A stretch of 32,217 bases of DNA, taken from Paludibacteraceae bacterium. GTDB taxonomy: Bacteria; Bacteroidota; Bacteroidia; Bacteroidales; Paludibacteraceae. A program made the position numbers and the translations under genes. Below, piece after piece: positions 1 to 10,018 of this stretch. The stretch's first letter is position 1, and the number at the start of each line of letters is the position of its first letter. The stretch spans positions 1 to 32,217 of the forward strand of contig JAFXPY010000023.1 in assembly GCA_017527495.1 (NCBI GenBank). Reading direction: 5' to 3'. Below the pieces are notes generated by a model. It was not told where the DNA came from, did no database searches, and saw nothing but the letters and a program-made list of their open reading frames with translations.

Positions 1-3
1 TAG

Positions 4-23
4 GCTCTCTAATGGGAGCTTTT
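4..23 (+). terminator. Possible terminator of a gene lying left of the window
   Basis: A 6-bp stem (GCTCTC at 4-9 with GGGAGC at 14-19, one G-U pair) with a 4-nt loop is followed by TTTTATTAT on the plus strand. A TAG triplet sits at positions 1-3. This fits an intrinsic terminator just after a plus-strand stop codon, but the upstream gene is not visible and the stem is short. Confidence 0.4.
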
Positions 24-103
24 ATTATATCCTGCGCTTGGAATCAATAAAAACAACAACTCACATATAAGGGCTAACAATTTTTTATGTCAAATAAATA
101 AAA

Positions 104-140
104 AGAGACTATCTAACATTTTTGTTGTTAGACAGCCTCT
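104..140 (-). terminator. Intrinsic terminator of the 2,067-aa gene
   Basis: The arms at 104-117 and 127-140 form a 14-bp stem (two G-U pairs in the minus-strand RNA) closed by a 9-nt loop. On the minus strand the stem is followed directly by a TTTTTATTTATT tract. It lies 24 bp downstream of the stop codon of the minus-strand gene ending at 164, so it is a convincing rho-independent terminator. Confidence 0.85.
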
Positions 141-163
141 TCTTTGTATTTTAGTTATTTGCG

Positions 164-3100
164 TTAGAATTTAACTATCTTCATCACATATTCGTTATGT
201 TTAACGAGATATACCGTGCTTGGCATTGCTGTGATGTCGATATTTGAATTTCCGCTTGTTACGAGCTGACCTGTGATGCTATAAACTTGCAAATCAAGAC
301 CATCAGGGTTGTAGATTACTCCATTGTAGTAAGCTACATTGAGTTCGTGCAAGTTGTAGAGTCCATCGAGAGGATCTTCTTCGCGCAAGAGTGTTATTGC
401 ATCAAATCCGAAGTCGCCTGTGCTATTGCTTGATTCTATTTCGAGCATCATAGGCTGATTGAGTGTCAAACCACCGATATATGTTGTGCCACCTTGCGAT
501 GCAGAATACATCGCACCAATCTCAGAATCGTAAGCACGCTGTTGCTCTGTGATATCAACACCATTGAGAGCCACTCTAATGCTGCGTGAAGCTGTTGTGG
601 TGTTCAGTTTGATTGCAGCGCAACCCGGCAAGAAGAGATAGATACGGTCTTTACCGCGTGATACGCGACGATTAGATGCCTCTTCATAATCTTTAGATAT
701 ACGCCAGCCGCGTGATTCTGTGAATGAATAAGCTGTCTTGATATAACTCTCCGAACCTGTCATGTCGTAAGTCGTATTGGTGTGCAATGCGCCATTTTCA
801 ACCGCTACATACGAGATATTATAGATTGCCTCACCATCGCGGCTTACTACACGCATTCTTTGGCGCGAGATAAGCTCAAGTGTGTCTATCGTTGTGCCTT
901 CTTGTGCTTTCCAGCTAATCACTTTGTTAGGAATGCTCTCAGTTGCAAGATAGTAAACATATACCGACTTGTTCAGTCCGTCGATAAAGGCTTTGAAACC
1001 ATTCTTGAATACTACTTCATACGGTACGAGCGAGGCTTTCGGATGTTCAACAAGAGTGAAGGTGAAGGTGTAAGTGCGTGTCTCACCGCTCTCGGCTGTT
1101 ACAACTATTGTAGCCACAGGATTTTCACTTGTCGGCTGAGTGATTTCTAATGTGGCGAGTTCACTATTTGCAACTGCATCAACCTCAGGCACATTATCTT
1201 GCTCGAGAGCTATTGAGTACTTGAATACATTAGGCTTGAATGTTGCCAAGTTTTCACCATCAAGAGATACCGATTTGAGATAGTTGTCTCCTGAAAGGAC
1301 ATTGAACATAACGACATAGGTGTCGGTTGTAACTCCATCTTCAGCAGTGATATTGATGGTGAACAACAGATTTTCAACCTTTGCTTCTGCTTTGGCTCCT
1401 TCTGATATTGTCCATTTGACTTGGCTGAGTTGTGTTACTTCTTGTGATACCGACATCTCGTTTATCTCGCCACCGCCCACAAAGTCGGTCTGAGTAAGCT
1501 TACCTACTGTGAGGCTGAGCAATTCTGCTTCGTGACTATATTCTGTCAATTCGAATGTATATGTGCGAGTTGAAGTGCCGTCCTCGGCTGTAACTACAAT
1601 GTAGAGTATGTTGTCGTCCCATTGCAGATCGACAGTAGCAAATTCATTAACCGGCTCTGCCTCTACTTCGACATTATTCAAGTCTTGTACTTTATACTTA
1701 TTGGTTGTCGATTGCGAGAAGTTGGTTAGCGTCGTTCCGTCTATCGTTACCGACTGCAAGAATGAGTTATGGCTCATCTCAACAAGCTGGAAGACATAAG
1801 TCTTTTGAGTTGCTTTGTCTTCTGCTGTGACTATTAGAGTAAGCAATGAGCCGCGCCAACCGCTATATACTGTTGCATTTTCAGATACAACCCATGTTAC
1901 ATTTTGTTTGCTGATTTTCGGCACTTTAACCTCATTGACTTCTCCACCCTCAACAAATTCGGTTACGGTTATCTCACCAAATGATATTGAGAGCAAATCA
2001 GCTTCATGACTTAACTCAATGAATTGGAAGTAATAAGTATTTGTTGTTACGCCATCTTGTGCAGTAACTGTTACGGTGAGCAGGTTTTCTTCGCTCAAAT
2101 CCATCTCGACAGTTGCATTTGCATCAGCAGCATTGATTTCTATATTTGAGACAACACCCATTGAAGAAACGATGATTTCTTGTGTCTCACCCGGGGTGAA
2201 TTTGGTTATTGTCTTTCCGTCAACCTTGATTGATGCAAGGTTAGCGTTATTGCTCAGTATGACGAAATCAAATGTGTATGTTTTCGATGTTATTCCAACA
2301 ACGGCTGTAACAACAAGTGTGAGGCGATTGCCTGTCCATGTGTCTTTCACCGTTGCATTCGGATCTGATGTTGTCCAACTGATGTTGTCATGATTGATTT
2401 CACTTACAGCCACTGTATTGTTGCCTTCTTGGAAGTCAGTGCGTGCTTCGCCATTAACTACGAGTGTGGCGAGGTCGGCATCATGGCTCAATTCGGCAAA
2501 TACAATGACGTATGTGAGCTGATTCTCTGCATTTTGAGCTGTTATGGTGAGTGTCAATTGGTTGCCGACCCAACTGCTTTGTACTGTTGCATTGTCGTCG
2601 GTTGTTTTCCATGTAACAGCCGATTGGTCAAACTGTGCAACAACGATAGTGTTGGTCTGTTCAGCAGAGAGATTGGCATGTTCTTCGTCGCCTACCTTAA
2701 CCCATGCCAATGTAGCATCATCGCTCAATATGGTGATTTGGAAGAGGTAAGTCTTCTTTGTCTGTCCGTCCTCGGCTGTAACGACAAGAGTGAGAAGGTT
2801 GTTTTCATCAACACTTAAGTCATAACTTGCCTTGTCGTCTTTGAGAACGACAACGACATCTTCTTCGCTGAAGTCAGATACTTGCACATTATTGGTTGTT
2901 CCGCCGGCAACAAAGTTGGTAATCAATTTACCGCCTATAGTTATCGACTTAAGGTCGGCATTATGACTCATCTCAATAAAGTAGAATATGTATGTGTTGG
3001 TTGTTACGCCATCTTCAGCAGTTACGACTAAGGTGAGTTTATCCGGGAAATCGGTAAAATCATCCTCTACACGGGCATTAGGATCAGATGTTTCATAGTC

Positions 3101-6100
3101 ATAACCCTCTAAAGGAGATGGAATGAGGAAGGTATTTCCAGGTTCACCAATAACAAGTTCTGTATATTTCTGACCATTTAAAGAGAAATATGCTAATGTT
3201 GCATCATGGCTCTTTTCAGGTGTGTCGAAATCGAATATATATTTTAGTGTTGTCTCACCGTCTTGAGCCGTTACAACAAGGGTCAATTCGTTTGCGTTCC
3301 ATGAAGAAACGACAGTTGCATTATCGTCTGTTGTCTTCCATGTAACTTGCGATGGGTCGAAGTTTTCGCTCACTTTGTATAGATTTGCGTCATCACCGCT
3401 GCGGAAATCTGTTATGGTCTGTCCGTCGGCCTTTATCCATTCAAGAGTGGCGTCATGACTTATCACCGGCAAGATGAATTCAAAGGTGTAAGTCTTTGTT
3501 GTTACACCATCTTCGGCAGTAACGACAAGAGTGAGAGTGTTGTCATTCCACGACTCTGCAACAGTGGCATTCTCGTCTGTTGTTGTCCAAGAAACCTTAG
3601 TCTTGTCGAGTTCGGTGAGATTGATTGTGTTTGTTTCTTCGTCGGTGAATTCGGTAAATACTTGTTCGCCGACGGTCAATGAAGCGAGTGTTGCATCATT
3701 GCTCTTGTTTGGCTGGAAGATAAAGACATAGATGCCCACATTAATTTGATTCTCAGCATAGACATATATTGCAAGAGTGTTGCCATCCCATATAGACTCT
3801 TCAGTGGCCTTATCATCAGCACGGTGCCATGTTACGGTTGAAGGATCAAAAGTATCAACAGGGATATAATTGTTTTCTCCCTCTTTGAAATCAGTTATAA
3901 CATTGCCACCCACACTTATCCAATCTATTTTTGTATTGCTGCTTGCAAGATTGATAGTGAGTGTGTAGGTGTTGACAGTCTTACCGTCTTGAGCCGTTAC
4001 GACAAACTCATAATGACGATTGTCAATCTTGTTGAGTTGCATATCTGCTTCCGGATCGTTAGGTTCTGCAATGACATCAACATCTTCCGGCAACTGATTT
4101 AATTTAATTTCATAATCAAGCTTACCTTTCTCAATCTCTATGAGTGTCTCGCCGCCATCAACAGACATATATGCCAATGTCGCATCGGTATTGATTTTGT
4201 GAATTATAATACTATATGTAATTGAGTTGACACCATTAGGAGCAGTAACTTTAATTAATATAGTTGTCAAGTTACCAATAGTTTCAATATATGGTTCGTC
4301 AATAGTTGCATTCGGGTCGTTGGCTACCGCCTCTACCTTAGTTGGCACAACAACCATATTGGTGTCGTAATTGATTACACCCGGCGCAAAATTATCCATC
4401 GGCACACCATCAAGCGAGATTGATTGAAGCGTTGCGTCAGCAAGATCATCAATGGTGAGCAATATAATATAAACTTTCTCAACTGTTGTGTCTTCTGCAT
4501 TAACGACGACTCTCATCGTTTTCGTATTTTGATATGTCGATATCTGGGAAATTTCTGAGATACGCGCTGCCGGATCATTTGGCGTTCCCGTAATCAAATA
4601 GTTTTCACCGACAGTTGCAGAGTAGAAAGTAGTTGTCGGGGTAAATCCATCAACTGTTACACCATTGATTTGCAAATCTTTCAATGTGGCATCGTCATTA
4701 AGAACGGCTTGAATGAAGGTGATTGTATAAACCTTTGTATCACCATTGCCCGCAGTACATGTTACTTCAAAATACTGAGGCAACGTGGCATTAATAGAAT
4801 GGTCAGGATAATTTGTAACTTCGGCTTCTGCCTCAATATCATTTACAGTAAATGTACAAAGATAAGGAATATATGCTGCACTTTTTACCGGAATTTCATA
4901 TTCTGTTGTTTCTGAGTTAAATCCCGGAACCATATTGTCGTCAAGACGCAAAGCACGAAGAGTAGCATCGCTATGTGGCGGGAGAATAACATTGACAATA
5001 TACTCTTGGCTTACATAGATATCTTCGGCTGTTACAGTGATAGTGGCCTTACGGTCCCAATCTTGAGGTTGAACGATATCAAAGGTAGCTTTTGAGTCGG
5101 TTGTTGTTGCACCTATAACAGGCACAGAATCGCAATTGACTGTATATTCATAGGTCGTTGGTGAGAAATCAGCAATAGGTTTGCCGTCAACAGTTATTTC
5201 TTTGAGCGTAGCGTCAGTACTTGCATCCGCCGGCAAAGTAGTTATATTTAGTGTGTATTGGGTATTGAAACCATCGTCGAGTGTTATTGTTTTACCATCC
5301 TCACTTATTGTGAAAGGCGTTTCTTCAGGTATGACGGTAAAATTATAATTTCCTTTTATGATGGCTGCTGCTGAAGTAAGTTCCTTCGGTAGCACTGCCG
5401 TTATAGTTCTATTGGCACTATCTATCTCGGCAACTACTTTGCCTTCAAAAAATGTTGCGCCACGAACAAAGGCAGGCAATTTGGTTATTTTGAATACACC
5501 TTTGCCTTCAGGGTAGAAACGGAAAAACTCGTCGGTGAAGGCATAGTCTTTAGCTTCTTTGAGTGAGCGGTCGGAGTTCCAGCGGTTGACACCATTGTAG
5601 TCTTCATTGTAGAAATGCTCGTAATCAAGTGTCTCTTCGTTCATACGATCGACATTACAACGCTGACCTTGTGCTACATAAAGTTCGTCTTCACCAATCC
5701 ATTCAAACTGATAGTTGGTGTGTGCCCATTCTGCCATAGGCCATTTATAGAGAGTGACCGAGTCTTTCTTGTCAAGATTGATTTCCATTCCGAACTCAAG
5801 AGGATCGCCTACATCATGGCATATAGCATGAGGGGATTCACTATTGAAAGAAAGGTAGCCGTCTTGGAATACACAAACTTGAATCATAATGTCGGTGCCT
5901 TGCGTAACACCAAACATATATAGTGAAGTACGATATTTTTCGCTGAAAGTACGATTGAAATCGAGTTTGTCTGGTGTTTCCGGTTTTGTAAACGGATATA
6001 GTTTTCCATAGGTTGGCACCTCTAAATCAAGTTCATCTCTTGCCCACTCAACAACCTTATAGAGTGTTGTATCTTCGTATACTCCGGGCGTACAAGAAAA

Positions 6101-6367
6101 ATCGACCATAAACCTCGGAGTAATACCCCATTTTTGTTTTGGTGTCTGATCCCATACAAACTCTATATACAAAGGGAAGTCATAGGATGATGAACGAAAC
6201 CAATAGAAAGCAGAATCGGCATCTCCTTTCGTTAAATAATATGTTTTTCCCGTAGCCACGTAAGGAGCATTCTCACACGATGTTCCCGGCTCGTCAATTT
6301 GAGCAAAGAGTCCTACAGGGAAAACAATTGAAAGTAATAGAACAATAAGAAATAAATTCTTTTTCAT
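164..6367 (-). CDS. Giant T9SS-secreted protein with 17 cadherin-like beta-sandwich repeats
   Basis: This 2,067-aa protein has a Sec signal peptide (basic MKK, hydrophobic core, cleavage near residue 22 at LFA-Q). Residues about 23-380 are a unique region I do not recognise. From about 384 to 1774 there are 17 tandem repeats of about 82 aa. Each starts near a D/N-A-x-L-x-x-[LI] motif with a V-x-G and F-x-x-G/P turn, and ends in a strand like LTLVVTAEDG-x-T-x-TYTF. This matches the cadherin-like beta-sandwich (PF12733-type) fold family. Residues about 1780-1985 look like another beta-rich, possibly carbohydrate-binding-like region (inference). The last ~70 residues (LQVYSITGQLV ... VYLVKHNEYVMKIVKF) resemble a type A T9SS sorting domain, implying export and surface attachment. 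The ATG is preceded by AACATAAC, as in two neighbouring secreted-protein genes. Probable role: adhesin or surface stalk; the ligand is unknown. Confidence 0.85.
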   Translation of the reverse strand: MKKNLFLIVLLLSIVFPVGLFAQIDEPGTSCENAPYVATGKTYYLTKGDADSAFYWFRSSSYDFPLYIEFVWDQTPKQKWGITPRFMVDFSCTPGVYEDTTLYKVVEWARDELDLEVPTYGKLYPFTKPETPDKLDFNRTFSEKYRTSLYMFGVTQGTDIMIQVCVFQDGYLSFNSESPHAICHDVGDPLEFGMEINLDKKDSVTLYKWPMAEWAHTNYQFEWIGEDELYVAQGQRCNVDRMNEETLDYEHFYNEDYNGVNRWNSDRSLKEAKDYAFTDEFFRFYPEGKGVFKITKLPAFVRGATFFEGKVVAEIDSANRTITAVLPKELTSAAAIIKGNYNFTVIPEETPFTISEDGKTITLDDGFNTQYTLNITTLPADASTDATLKEITVDGKPIADFSPTTYEYTVNCDSVPVIGATTTDSKATFDIVQPQDWDRKATITVTAEDIYVSQEYIVNVILPPHSDATLRALRLDDNMVPGFNSETTEYEIPVKSAAYIPYLCTFTVNDIEAEAEVTNYPDHSINATLPQYFEVTCTAGNGDTKVYTITFIQAVLNDDATLKDLQINGVTVDGFTPTTTFYSATVGENYLITGTPNDPAARISEISQISTYQNTKTMRVVVNAEDTTVEKVYIILLTIDDLADATLQSISLDGVPMDNFAPGVINYDTNMVVVPTKVEAVANDPNATIDEPYIETIGNLTTILIKVTAPNGVNSITYSIIIHKINTDATLAYMSVDGGETLIEIEKGKLDYEIKLNQLPEDVDVIAEPNDPEADMQLNKIDNRHYEFVVTAQDGKTVNTYTLTINLASSNTKIDWISVGGNVITDFKEGENNYIPVDTFDPSTVTWHRADDKATEESIWDGNTLAIYVYAENQINVGIYVFIFQPNKSNDATLASLTVGEQVFTEFTDEETNTINLTELDKTKVSWTTTDENATVAESWNDNTLTLVVTAEDGVTTKTYTFEFILPVISHDATLEWIKADGQTITDFRSGDDANLYKVSENFDPSQVTWKTTDDNATVVSSWNANELTLVVTAQDGETTLKYIFDFDTPEKSHDATLAYFSLNGQKYTELVIGEPGNTFLIPSPLEGYDYETSDPNARVEDDFTDFPDKLTLVVTAEDGVTTNTYIFYFIEMSHNADLKSITIGGKLITNFVAGGTTNNVQVSDFSEEDVVVVLKDDKASYDLSVDENNLLTLVVTAEDGQTKKTYLFQITILSDDATLAWVKVGDEEHANLSAEQTNTIVVAQFDQSAVTWKTTDDNATVQSSWVGNQLTLTITAQNAENQLTYVIVFAELSHDADLATLVVNGEARTDFQEGNNTVAVSEINHDNISWTTSDPNATVKDTWTGNRLTLVVTAVVGITSKTYTFDFVILSNNANLASIKVDGKTITKFTPGETQEIIVSSMGVVSNIEINAADANATVEMDLSEENLLTVTVTAQDGVTTNTYYFQFIELSHEADLLSISFGEITVTEFVEGGEVNEVKVPKISKQNVTWVVSENATVYSGWRGSLLTLIVTAEDKATQKTYVFQLVEMSHNSFLQSVTIDGTTLTNFSQSTTNKYKVQDLNNVEVEAEPVNEFATVDLQWDDNILYIVVTAEDGTSTRTYTFELTEYSHEAELLSLTVGKLTQTDFVGGGEINEMSVSQEVTQLSQVKWTISEGAKAEAKVENLLFTINITAEDGVTTDTYVVMFNVLSGDNYLKSVSLDGENLATFKPNVFKYSIALEQDNVPEVDAVANSELATLEITQPTSENPVATIVVTAESGETRTYTFTFTLVEHPKASLVPYEVVFKNGFKAFIDGLNKSVYVYYLATESIPNKVISWKAQEGTTIDTLELISRQRMRVVSRDGEAIYNISYVAVENGALHTNTTYDMTGSESYIKTAYSFTESRGWRISKDYEEASNRRVSRGKDRIYLFLPGCAAIKLNTTTASRSIRVALNGVDITEQQRAYDSEIGAMYSASQGGTTYIGGLTLNQPMMLEIESSNSTGDFGFDAITLLREEDPLDGLYNLHELNVAYYNGVIYNPDGLDLQVYSITGQLVTSGNSNIDITAMPSTVYLVKHNEYVMKIVKF

Positions 6368-6420
6368 GTTGTTATGTTATAAAATGATTATCAAATTAAG
6401 TCTGCAATTTTATATACAAA

Positions 6421-6446
6421 AGGGCTGCTACTTGCATAGCAACCCT
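6421..6446 (-). terminator. Intrinsic terminator of the 1,171-aa gene
   Basis: The arms at 6421-6430 and 6437-6446 form a 10-bp GC-containing stem with one G-U pair in the minus-strand RNA and a 6-nt loop. The stem is followed by a short T-rich tract (TTTTGTATATA). It starts 17 bp after the stop at 6464 and separates that gene from the 2,067-aa gene, whose start is only 54 bp further on. The downstream gene would therefore depend on readthrough or on a weak promoter inside 6368-6420; a TAATTTG-like box is present there but is not consensus. Confidence 0.75.
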
Positions 6447-6463
6447 ATTTGTTTCTGTTTCAC

Positions 6464-9400
6464 TTATCGAATAGATATCTTCACTTGGTCGGTCTCACCG
6501 GAAACGACATACACTCCTTTTGGCACATTGAGCGTAATGATTTGCCCTTGGGTCAGCGTTTGCGAAAAGAGGCTTTGCCCAAGAGCATTGAATACATCTA
6601 TTTTTTGCGGTTTATACGCCTCTATAACGAGGTCTTCAAGCTGATAAGCAACAAACGACACTTGGTCGATGGTCGGCATCACACTTGTGTCGTCGCCTTC
6701 GTCCATACCCGTAACATGCTCTCCTACTCCGCCTGCACGATTGACAATCATATAGGCGGTGTGTGAAGTGATAGGCTCTGTTGCCGGAACATAATAGCCT
6801 ATTGTGCTTGAGCCTGCGCATGTGTCGAGCACATACATATTGGCTATTGCTGCATAGTCTTTGAAGGTGTAGTTACCACCCCATTTGCCTTTGCCTGTTG
6901 TTGTTGATTTAACAAAATTGGCTTGCTCGTCAGAGCCATAAACGATTTGTGGCCCATAGCCTTCGAAAATCAGGTAACGCCCATTCCAGTAAGGATAGCG
7001 CTGACGACCCGGAAAACTGAAACCATACACATGTTTTGCCTCCATGAGCACCTGATGTGTTGTTGTGGTGTTGTCTTCTATGTCGGTATAGTCTTTGTTG
7101 AAAGGTTCAACAAAACGCCAACCATACTCAAACTCATTTGACCCTGATGTCTTCCATATTCCTTCACCCAACTCTTTTGTCGTTGTTGTGTCTTGCGGGT
7201 AATACAGATAGAAATTGGCAGTAGAACTGTTTGTTCCATTGTATGGAACAAGAGTATTGATTGAGAAGTCTTTGCCTTTTTCAATAAAAAGCGTGTCGGC
7301 TACCGCTTGCACCATCTCAACCATATCCATGTGAGCACCAAAAATCAGTTGCGGAGCAAAGCCGAGGATAAGGCTATAGTTGTTGTCGCGCAAATTATTG
7401 CGGTAGGTTCTCCAGTTTGATGGTGTCGGCGTTGCCGGCGGTGTTGTGGTGTTGACCTCATAGATATTTGAGATATCAAAAGGTGCAACGAAATTGTACC
7501 AACGATTGGTAACCACCGGCATTACGATGTAGAGCTTACGCTCAATATAAGTATTTTCGGTGTTGGTCAGTGTTCCACGATAGGTGTTGAAATAGACTGA
7601 CTGATAGGAGTGTCCTTTTTTATACACTAATGTGTCGAGATTGACATCAACGAAATAGCAGTTATAGACAGTGTCGCGACCGCTGTTGGCTGTTGTCAGA
7701 CCGCTTGCATTGGCTGAATACTGCGGAAATACATTTGTCCACCAGATTTTGTTTTTTATTCTGGCAACAGGCTCCAGTTCTTCATCCATATTGCAAGGCA
7801 CATAGATATTTACTTTTCCGCTTGCGTCGGCATTGATACCATGTTTAGGTATTCTGTTGATTACTCCGTCAACACCATAACTCTCGTCAAGTGGTGTAGC
7901 TACACCTTTATCTACATAACGGAACTGACTTGGTATTTCGAATATCGCCGTACCATCAAGGCGCGAGCTTGCTTGGTCGATAGAAAGCTTGCATAATGTG
8001 TCGCCATGATTATTGATTGGGCTCAGACCCATGCTCGAAACGGTGTCACACAGATAGACATCGCAGCCATTGAATGTACCGCCATTAACGATAGAAGTCT
8101 TTGGCACACGAAGGTCGTGTTTGTTGCGGAAATAGCAGTAGTCCCACGGGTCATTCATATATTCATCGCTAACACCATAGGTCTCAAATGTACCGCCGTA
8201 GAAGGTAACCTGTCCGTCGTTAGCCATATCGTTACCAAAACCATACATAGCCACATTGACAGTCAGACCGGCAGCCACGACAGAGAGTTGGATTTGGAAC
8301 AAGCGATAGTTGATAGCCAAAGAGTTGGACATGAAATAGTCGAGCGACATACGATAGCGTTCGTATTGTGGCGCAGGGTCGAGACTGACTATTGACGGAC
8401 GACGAGTAGCGGCTTGAGAGAGTTTGTAGCGACCGCCATAGAACTCGCAGCGACCAAATTTATTGCCTAAGTCTATCGCACCCACATTAGTCTGGCCGTT
8501 ATTGGAAAGGGCAAGGAAACCATTTGTACTGCTACCATCAGCCCAATAGTCGTCGAAAATCAAACGAGCATTATATTTTTGCGGATTATTTTCCGAGTCG
8601 AGCAGAGAGGCATTACGAATAGCTATTGGCGCACTACCTACAACGAAACCATCTGAAATGACATCAGCATAGGTCATGAAGTCCAAATAGAAAGTAACAC
8701 CCGGATTGGATTTTAATTCATTAGTGCCTTTTGAGTGGAAACGCACATTATAGTATTGATTATTACCGCGCACGCGGCTTATTACGGCAAAGACATTGCT
8801 TGCACCCGGTATTTCAGTGTCCATGAAGCCCATTGAGCCATCCATAAGTCCGCCGGCACGCGATTTGGTCTCTATCTCGAGATTCTCCATATAGACATGT
8901 GTTGTGTCGGTTGATGCACCATGGATATTGAACAGACCATCAAAATTGTAGAAGTGGTCGTTTATTCCGCCTGCTGTAAATATCTCGTGATTGGTTTGAT
9001 CTTTCTTACCTGTATATGCTGTTTTGCATCGACCTGTGAAATAGAGTTTTTTGCTTCCAGCGTTTCGAATTATGCGTCGTGCTGAATCAGGACGGAAAGA
9101 GCTTGCAAAGACATAACCGTTTTGTGCATCATTCGGTGCAAAAACGGCGCAATATGAGTTGGTGAGCAGATAGAGCGAGTCCATCATTGTTGCACCGGTC
9201 ATTGGATTGAAGCATGACGAGAGATTGAAGCCTTGTGCTGCTTCAGGTTGCGCTGCTGTAACTATCTGACCAGGTATAGCCTCACGACAAGCAATAAATT
9301 GGTTGCCATGATCGTCGGTCAAAGTCAGTTTCGCTCCGATAGGACCCATGTAAGGAACATTGTCAATATGCAGATTGGCAGCAACCTCTCTGACATTATT

Positions 9401-9979
9401 CATCATTTCTTTTTGCTTCTGCGCATTAGTCAAATCATGAGTCTGTCCCATTGGAGGATAAGGAGTTCCGCTGCAACCACCAATCAAAGCGCCTAATTCC
9501 ATTGTTACAATCGGGTTCAAACAAGTTTGATTGACAATGATGTCATAAGTTGTTTGAGCACCGACAACGACATCTCGTGGCACAGCAACATAATTGGCTT
9601 TACCCCAAAGGCATTTGGCTTCGATGTCAACAGTTGTCTCAACAAGATTATCGTCTATATCATTACCGCTGATTAGAATATGTTTGCGATATATACCGGC
9701 AGTGTCAGTCGGACTGAAGGTCAGATACAAGTTAGCTCCGCTCAGCACAGCCGAGATAACATCATCACCGGTCTGACTGAGCGTGATAGTACCCATGTCA
9801 GTGGCAAAAACAGTCAGGGTGAGCGCAGAGGCTGCATCACCGACATTTTCTATCTGAGTCATTTCTACTGTTGAGTTTGACACATCAGTTGCTCCATTGC
9901 GAATCACAACCGACCCGGCAAAAAGATTAATGCTCAGCATGCTGAGCAACACTAATGATATAAAGCGAAACGATTTCAT
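6464..9979 (-). CDS. Large T9SS-secreted surface protein, function unknown
   Basis: This 1,171-aa protein begins with a signal peptide (MKSFRFISLVLLSML, cleavage near the LFAG at residues 19-22). It is rich in Asn, Thr, Tyr and Gly and appears beta-structured throughout; I recognise no catalytic motif. Phrases such as KLYFTGRC, HVYMENLEIETKSRAGGLMDG and VTFYGGTFETYG, with GGTF-type turns, suggest beta-helix-like stretches in the middle (inference). The C-terminus (KIDVFNALGQSLFSQTL ... VPKGVYVVSGETDQVKISIR) is a clear type A T9SS sorting-domain pattern: Asp-Val-Phe-Asn-x-x-Gly core, then Pro-x-Gly-[VIY]-Y and a final basic strand. It starts 39 bp after the stop of the small Ser-rich protein gene ending at 10019 and probably shares its promoter. 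The mature protein is predicted to be exported through the outer membrane and surface-attached or released. Confidence 0.8.
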   Translation of the reverse strand: MKSFRFISLVLLSMLSINLFAGSVVIRNGATDVSNSTVEMTQIENVGDAASALTLTVFATDMGTITLSQTGDDVISAVLSGANLYLTFSPTDTAGIYRKHILISGNDIDDNLVETTVDIEAKCLWGKANYVAVPRDVVVGAQTTYDIIVNQTCLNPIVTMELGALIGGCSGTPYPPMGQTHDLTNAQKQKEMMNNVREVAANLHIDNVPYMGPIGAKLTLTDDHGNQFIACREAIPGQIVTAAQPEAAQGFNLSSCFNPMTGATMMDSLYLLTNSYCAVFAPNDAQNGYVFASSFRPDSARRIIRNAGSKKLYFTGRCKTAYTGKKDQTNHEIFTAGGINDHFYNFDGLFNIHGASTDTTHVYMENLEIETKSRAGGLMDGSMGFMDTEIPGASNVFAVISRVRGNNQYYNVRFHSKGTNELKSNPGVTFYLDFMTYADVISDGFVVGSAPIAIRNASLLDSENNPQKYNARLIFDDYWADGSSTNGFLALSNNGQTNVGAIDLGNKFGRCEFYGGRYKLSQAATRRPSIVSLDPAPQYERYRMSLDYFMSNSLAINYRLFQIQLSVVAAGLTVNVAMYGFGNDMANDGQVTFYGGTFETYGVSDEYMNDPWDYCYFRNKHDLRVPKTSIVNGGTFNGCDVYLCDTVSSMGLSPINNHGDTLCKLSIDQASSRLDGTAIFEIPSQFRYVDKGVATPLDESYGVDGVINRIPKHGINADASGKVNIYVPCNMDEELEPVARIKNKIWWTNVFPQYSANASGLTTANSGRDTVYNCYFVDVNLDTLVYKKGHSYQSVYFNTYRGTLTNTENTYIERKLYIVMPVVTNRWYNFVAPFDISNIYEVNTTTPPATPTPSNWRTYRNNLRDNNYSLILGFAPQLIFGAHMDMVEMVQAVADTLFIEKGKDFSINTLVPYNGTNSSTANFYLYYPQDTTTTKELGEGIWKTSGSNEFEYGWRFVEPFNKDYTDIEDNTTTTHQVLMEAKHVYGFSFPGRQRYPYWNGRYLIFEGYGPQIVYGSDEQANFVKSTTTGKGKWGGNYTFKDYAAIANMYVLDTCAGSSTIGYYVPATEPITSHTAYMIVNRAGGVGEHVTGMDEGDDTSVMPTIDQVSFVAYQLEDLVIEAYKPQKIDVFNALGQSLFSQTLTQGQIITLNVPKGVYVVSGETDQVKISIR

Positions 9980-10018
9980 ACAAAGGAAGTATTTTGTTTT
10001 TTTAATACAATTTCAATT

